A stretch of DNA of 64,000 nucleotides from Pyrus communis (lineage: Eukaryota > Streptophyta > Magnoliopsida > Rosales > Rosaceae). Below are positions 60,120-64,000 of this stretch, piece by piece. The notes beneath the pieces were generated by a model. It had not been told where the DNA came from. It saw nothing but the letters and a program-made list of their open reading frames with translations, and did not search any database. Positions within the stretch are counted from its first letter, which is position 1. Every line of letters starts with the position of its first letter. The stretch covers positions 6,274,600 through 6,338,599 of the forward strand of contig NC_084816.1 in assembly GCF_963583255.1 (NCBI RefSeq), written 5' to 3'. The translations under genes were made by a program, and so were the position numbers.

Positions 60120-62383
60120 AGATTGACAAACTCAGTGACAAAAATTAGTAGAAGAATGAAGCTTTGGGAACCAATTCTTCCTCGAAAATTAGCGATTATC
60201 TTTTCAGTTTTCGTTCTCTTCAATTTTCGGAAATTTGATAAAAGTTATTTGTTCATAGAATTGGGTTTTCAGGAAATGTTCAAATCTCTTTGTTAATAAA
60301 GCATATGATTTTGGCTGGCGTTTTAGTTCTTGGATCCATTCCAACTACTAACCTTGATGGAGGGGAGAGGCAGAGGATGAAGAAAATTCCGAACAATGAG
60401 TTTTGACTCTCGGATTCACTACGGCAACAACATACCACCATCCTCCTTTGATTTCCATGTCACCAGAAGCAACACGAAGAGATAAAACAAAATCGGTGTT
60501 TTGAAATTTTGATTAATTTTGCTGGAGTAATAAAGAATTTTGAGTACTGTTTGTAGTGATTCACATGTTCTTTTTTCGTTGACTTCCAATTTTCGTAAAT
60601 CCGATTAAAATTTTTAAAGGACATACAATTCATGTTACTAACAAAATTTTCATGGTTTTTTATGGTTGTACAAACTCATTGATTGCTAACCCATTCGTCG
60701 GGGCTCGAATAAAATGAAAGTTGAGAAAGTCTATTCTTGCCATAGAAGTCCTGTTGGTAGCGAGCCTTGAAGAGTCTTCATTGCATCAACATCCTTTCCA
60801 TTGCAATTTACGCTGAAATTACTTGCAAAATGTAATATGAAAGGTGTAGTTGGCCTGTTAACTTTCAAAAGCATGAGATGCACTAATATGCCCTGTTTGT
60901 AAATGATATTTTATCAAAAGCCTTTCTTAACTTCTCTTCATCTATCTCAAATTCATAGCATAGTATTAAAAACATACTGCTAACAGTTTTACTATGCATC
61001 AAAATTTAGTAACACAATTCCTTAAGCTCTCAACGTTATAAATGAAAAACAAGGCATTAATGCAGAAGTCAAAAGATATAAATCACTTTCAATTGATAAA
61101 ACTAAAAGATCACAAAAAAAAAAAAAAAAAACATAATGTTGATACCTGATAAGAACTCCTCCTGCTTAACCTCAATTATTTCAGTTGGCACCTCATTCCT
61201 CCCCCTCTTTTTACCTACTTTAATCTCACTTACACCAGTAGCGGGGATGGCTAGGACCACAGTTCCGGACCCACCAAACCAATCATTCCAAAATTTCCCC
61301 TAACCTTAGCATTGGCACTTTCCGAATGTGTTTGCATTTTGTGAATGGCCTCCTATGTTATTGTTTATTAATTTTGCTGGAGTAATGAATAATTTTTATT
61401 ACTGTTTTTAGTAACTCATGTTTTTTTTTCGTTCTCTTTCAATTTTCATAAATCGGAATAAAGTTTTTAAAACACATGCAATTCATGTTACTAAAAAAAA
61501 ATTTCATGGTTTTGTATGGTTTTACAGACTCATTGGTTGCAGACCCACTCATCGGAGCTCAAAGAAAAGGAAAGGTGGGAAAGTCTATTCTTGCCGTAGA
61601 GGTCTTGTTGGTAGTGAGCCTTGAAGAAAACAAAAGGTGAGAACAACGAAATAGGTGGCTTTTTGCTTTTAGCACCGAGTTATTTCCAAAATTTCTCCTA
61701 ACCTTAGCATTGGCACTTTTAGCACTTTCCAAATGTGTTTGCATTTTATGAATGGCCTCCTATGTTATACATGCAAATAGTTATCAGAACATTTATCTGA
61801 TATTTTCTACCTCATCCAACAACTTAACACTCCCAATGTTTTGATTGGAAGTTAATTAGAAGAGTCTTCGTTCCATCGACATCCTTTCCTTTACAATTTA
61901 TGCTGAAAATTACTTGCAAAATGTTATATGAAAGGTTTAGTTGGCATGTTAACTTTCAGAAGCATGATGTTCCATCGACATCCTTTCCTTTACAATTTAT
62001 GCTGAAAATTACTTGCAAAATGTAATATGAAAGGTTTAGTTGGCATGTTAACTTTCAGAAGCATGAGATGAACGACAATGAATATGCATGATATATTTTT
62101 TTAATCCTACTGTGTCGTCTTCATCTTTGGTCTCAAAAGTATTCCTTTACTTCTCTTCATCTATCTCAAATTCCCTCCTTGCATGTTTCAACTTTTCAGT
62201 ACAGCTTTTAAGTTTTGGATATTTTATTTGCAGTTTACCACATATTTGGTTGAGTGGAAAATAAGTTAGTAATCATGTATGAGTTCAGATTCCTTGAATG
62301 CTCAATATTTTAGTTGGAATCGAGTGGTGTGCTTTGTGCTGTGTGTTGTGATTCAGAGATAGATTTAGAGATATATCTTTTGA
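60120..62383. repeat. Repeat-rich region with diverged internal duplications
   Basis: A block at about 60525-60880 (CTGGAGTAATAAAGAATTTT, then TCATGTTACTAACAAAATTT, AAGTCTATTCTTGCC, GAGCCTTGAAGA, ATCCTTTCC) recurs in diverged form at about 61377-61640 and 61861-62068. The order of phrases suggests repeated copying of one longer unit. No coding frame is supported, although ATTCTTGCCxTAGAxGTC-type sequence is conserved. Origin unknown. Confidence 0.6.
61871..62068. repeat. Tandem duplication of a 99-bp unit
   Basis: TTCCATCGACATCCTTTCC to AACTTTCAGAAGCATGA occurs at 61871 and again at 61970 with only about one difference. The near identity indicates a recent local event. A diverged relative is at about 60780-60880. 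Confidence 0.9.
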
Positions 62384-63332
62384 ATGCTTCCAGAAAACAG
62401 TTGCACCTGCTATATCTTACGATCACTTGAATAATGATCTCAAATCAATTTGCAAGCTAAGCTCTTCTAAAGGCTAACTAACAGCATCTCAGACGTATTG
62501 CATAATGTATTAGTTAGTTCAAGTCATTGAATCCACATCAACTGAAATTGTACGACCACTGGCGTAGAGGGAAAGAACAGCCTGGATGGCGACATACATA
62601 GCAGGAGTGTTGATGCCAAATCTTCTCCATATCATCCCAATTGCTCACAATACCATGCTCACAATACCATGCTCAATGAGCATAACAAAAGCTGAGAAGA
62701 ATCAGATATAGCCAGCAAGATTGGAGATAAAAACATACCTTAACCATTCCTGTTCCATTGTCACAGACGAGTGGTTGAATATCCTCAGCGTCGGCCATTT
62801 TCTAATACCAGCTGTAGAGACGTATTAACTGCAATACAGTAGGACATGATATGAACAATAGAGAAATAGAAAAACTAAAGACAAAACGCCCATCAATTTC
62901 ATAAACATACACAGGCATAAGGTGTATTCAACACAAATAGTAACACCATAACCATAAGGTGTACATTCATTCATTCAACATAATGATCACACCATAACCC
63001 GACGAAACACCCACCTTATACAGATTTCCCATCAATTATAAACTACAGCAAAAAAAATTCAAAATTGCACAATCATTGACAGAACAAATCAAAATGAAGT
63101 ATTGCAGGAATAAATATATGACCAGAAAACAAAGAACCACACCGAAGATTCAATCTGGATAACACTCCATTTCAGGTTATATGTTGATCAACTTGACTTA
63201 TTCAAAAGGCAGTTATGAGTTAATACAAATGCTTGAACCTACGCGATTCATGAGGCTCCTTCATGTCATAGATATCCAAACCATCTCAAAACTCCGTTGT
63301 TTCGCATTCCAAAATCAAATCCTTCATTGAAA
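62384..63332 (-). pseudogene. Rearranged partial copy of the actin 5' region
   Basis: It matches pieces of 32960-34290 in the same order: intron 2 sequence, a shortened part of exon 2 (62545-62675, with deletions and a duplicated ACAATACCATGCTC), a scrap of intron 1, the complete 20-codon first exon (62799-62740, MADAEDIQ...), the leader intron acceptor, and much of the leader intron up to 63332. Exons 3 and 4 are absent and exon 2 is deleted internally, so it cannot encode actin. Both introns are kept, so it came from DNA, not from a processed mRNA. Confidence 0.92.
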
Positions 63333-64000
63333 TCTGCCTCTCCCTTTGCCCCTGAAATTGTTACTCTTAAAGTGGCCAAAGTTGTGATAACTCCCAGTGT
63401 TATATGAGCCAGGAGTATGATTGGAAGTAGGAAGACTGGAACCTTCATTGTGCCTAAAAGATGAATCAGAAGAGGATCGGGGTTGATCTTGATCAAGAAC
63501 AAGTGCTTTCCCTTGGTCAGATTGGATTCCAGCAACCATGGCACTACCAAAAGCCAATCCAGAAGAACTGTCAAAAGACTGATCAATGATAGCTTCTTCA
63601 GCCAGGAGTTGAGACCTGAATTCTTTGAGAGATATCCCATTCTCCCTGCCTCTGATCACACATCGAAATGTGTTAAATTCCGCAGGTAGACCTTTTAAGG
63701 CAAGAATTATAATGTCTTCATCATCAAAAATTACCCCAGCTGCAGCAAGGTGATCTCTGGCATCCTTAATCTTTTGGAGATAAACAGAAACCGATTCTGA
63801 CCCTTTCTTGATATTCTGAAGTTCGGTCTTCATCTGAAAGATCGTTGCTTTTGTCACAGCAGAGAATCGCTCAGTGAGATTCAACCACATCTCGGCAGAA
63901 CTGTTGCATCCAATGACACAGGAAATGGCAGTGGTGGATAATGTGGCAATGAGCAACTGCATCAGTGCACGATCGTGCATTTTCCAAACCAGGTAGTCAT
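63324..64000 (-). CDS. Copia gag (UBN2 type), truncated and fused to actin-derived DNA; runs off the window
   Basis: Open from the right edge (the frame continues upstream: DYLVWKMHDRALM at the edge) to a stop at 63324-63326. Features of Retrotran_gag_2/UBN2: LLIATLSTTAISCVIG, EMWLNLTERF, FQMKTELQNIKKGSESVSVYLQKIKDARDHL, LALKGLPAEFNTF, then a Ser/Gly-rich tail ending RGKGRGRFQ. The zinc knuckle that usually follows is missing. The homology to the actin leader intron ends at 63332, so the last two codons and the stop derive from the actin side. The fragment is probably inactive; its 5' part is outside the window. Confidence 0.85.
   Translation of the reverse strand, partial: DYLVWKMHDRALMQLLIATLSTTAISCVIGCNSSAEMWLNLTERFSAVTKATIFQMKTELQNIKKGSESVSVYLQKIKDARDHLAAAGVIFDDEDIIILALKGLPAEFNTFRCVIRGRENGISLKEFRSQLLAEEAIIDQSFDSSSGLAFGSAMVAGIQSDQGKALVLDQDQPRSSSDSSFRHNEGSSLPTSNHTPGSYNTGSYHNFGHFKSNNFRGKGRGRFQ

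Noticed and set aside
62740..62799. Second functional actin gene
   Set aside because: The first coding exon is intact, but exon 2 is internally deleted and exons 3-4 are absent.

Overview
This is a plant nuclear window. The genes have GT-AG introns and include a plant-type actin with a leader intron, a POLTERGEIST-like PP2C, a USP/kinase/U-box protein and EAR-motif C2H2 zinc-finger genes. Plant Ty3/gypsy (Athila-type and Tekay/Del-type), Ty1/copia, SINE and MITE sequences surround them. Several repeats and gene sequences resemble what I remember from Rosaceae (apple or pear type); that is recall, not a search, and the species is not established.

Layout. 1-4.7 kb: transposon-derived DNA, with a plus-strand coiled-coil ORF and a truncated minus-strand Athila-type element (2.2-kb LTR, tRNA-Asp primer site, decayed gag). 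4.7-13 kb: AT-rich intergenic DNA with MITEs, a (GA)n tract and short duplications. 13.2-15.9 kb: PP2C gene (+, 4 coding exons, 722 aa). 16-20.8 kb: a MITE/SINE cluster, several members with clear target-site duplications. 21.2-22.8 kb: ENTH-domain gene (+, 4 exons, 324 aa). 23.3-28.4 kb: U-box kinase gene (-, 7 exons, 822 aa), with a duplicated 167-bp unit upstream carrying a TGACGTCA palindrome. 31.9-34.7 kb: actin (-, 4 coding exons, 377 aa) with a leader intron of about 0.86 kb. 35.6-41 kb: two decayed copia remnants and a hAT-like MITE. 41.9-50.1 kb: a tandem segmental duplication holding a frameshifted C2H2 gene, an intact C2H2 gene whose finger is duplicated, and two minisatellite arrays with alternating 66/55-bp units. 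50.7-60.1 kb: a complete, very young Tekay/Del-like gypsy element (-) with a perfect GAAAA target duplication and one in-frame stop. 60.1-64 kb: repeats, a rearranged partial copy of the actin 5' region, and a copia gag fused to it at the right edge.

The host genes are unrelated housekeeping, signalling and regulatory genes and form no operon or pathway. The most notable parts are the zinc-finger/minisatellite duplication, the nearly intact retrotransposon, the actin-copia junction, and a kinase domain that has Arg in place of the usual VAIK lysine. I found no convincing novel multi-gene system. Exon boundaries were read by eye from splice sites and reading-frame continuity; no transcript data were used.
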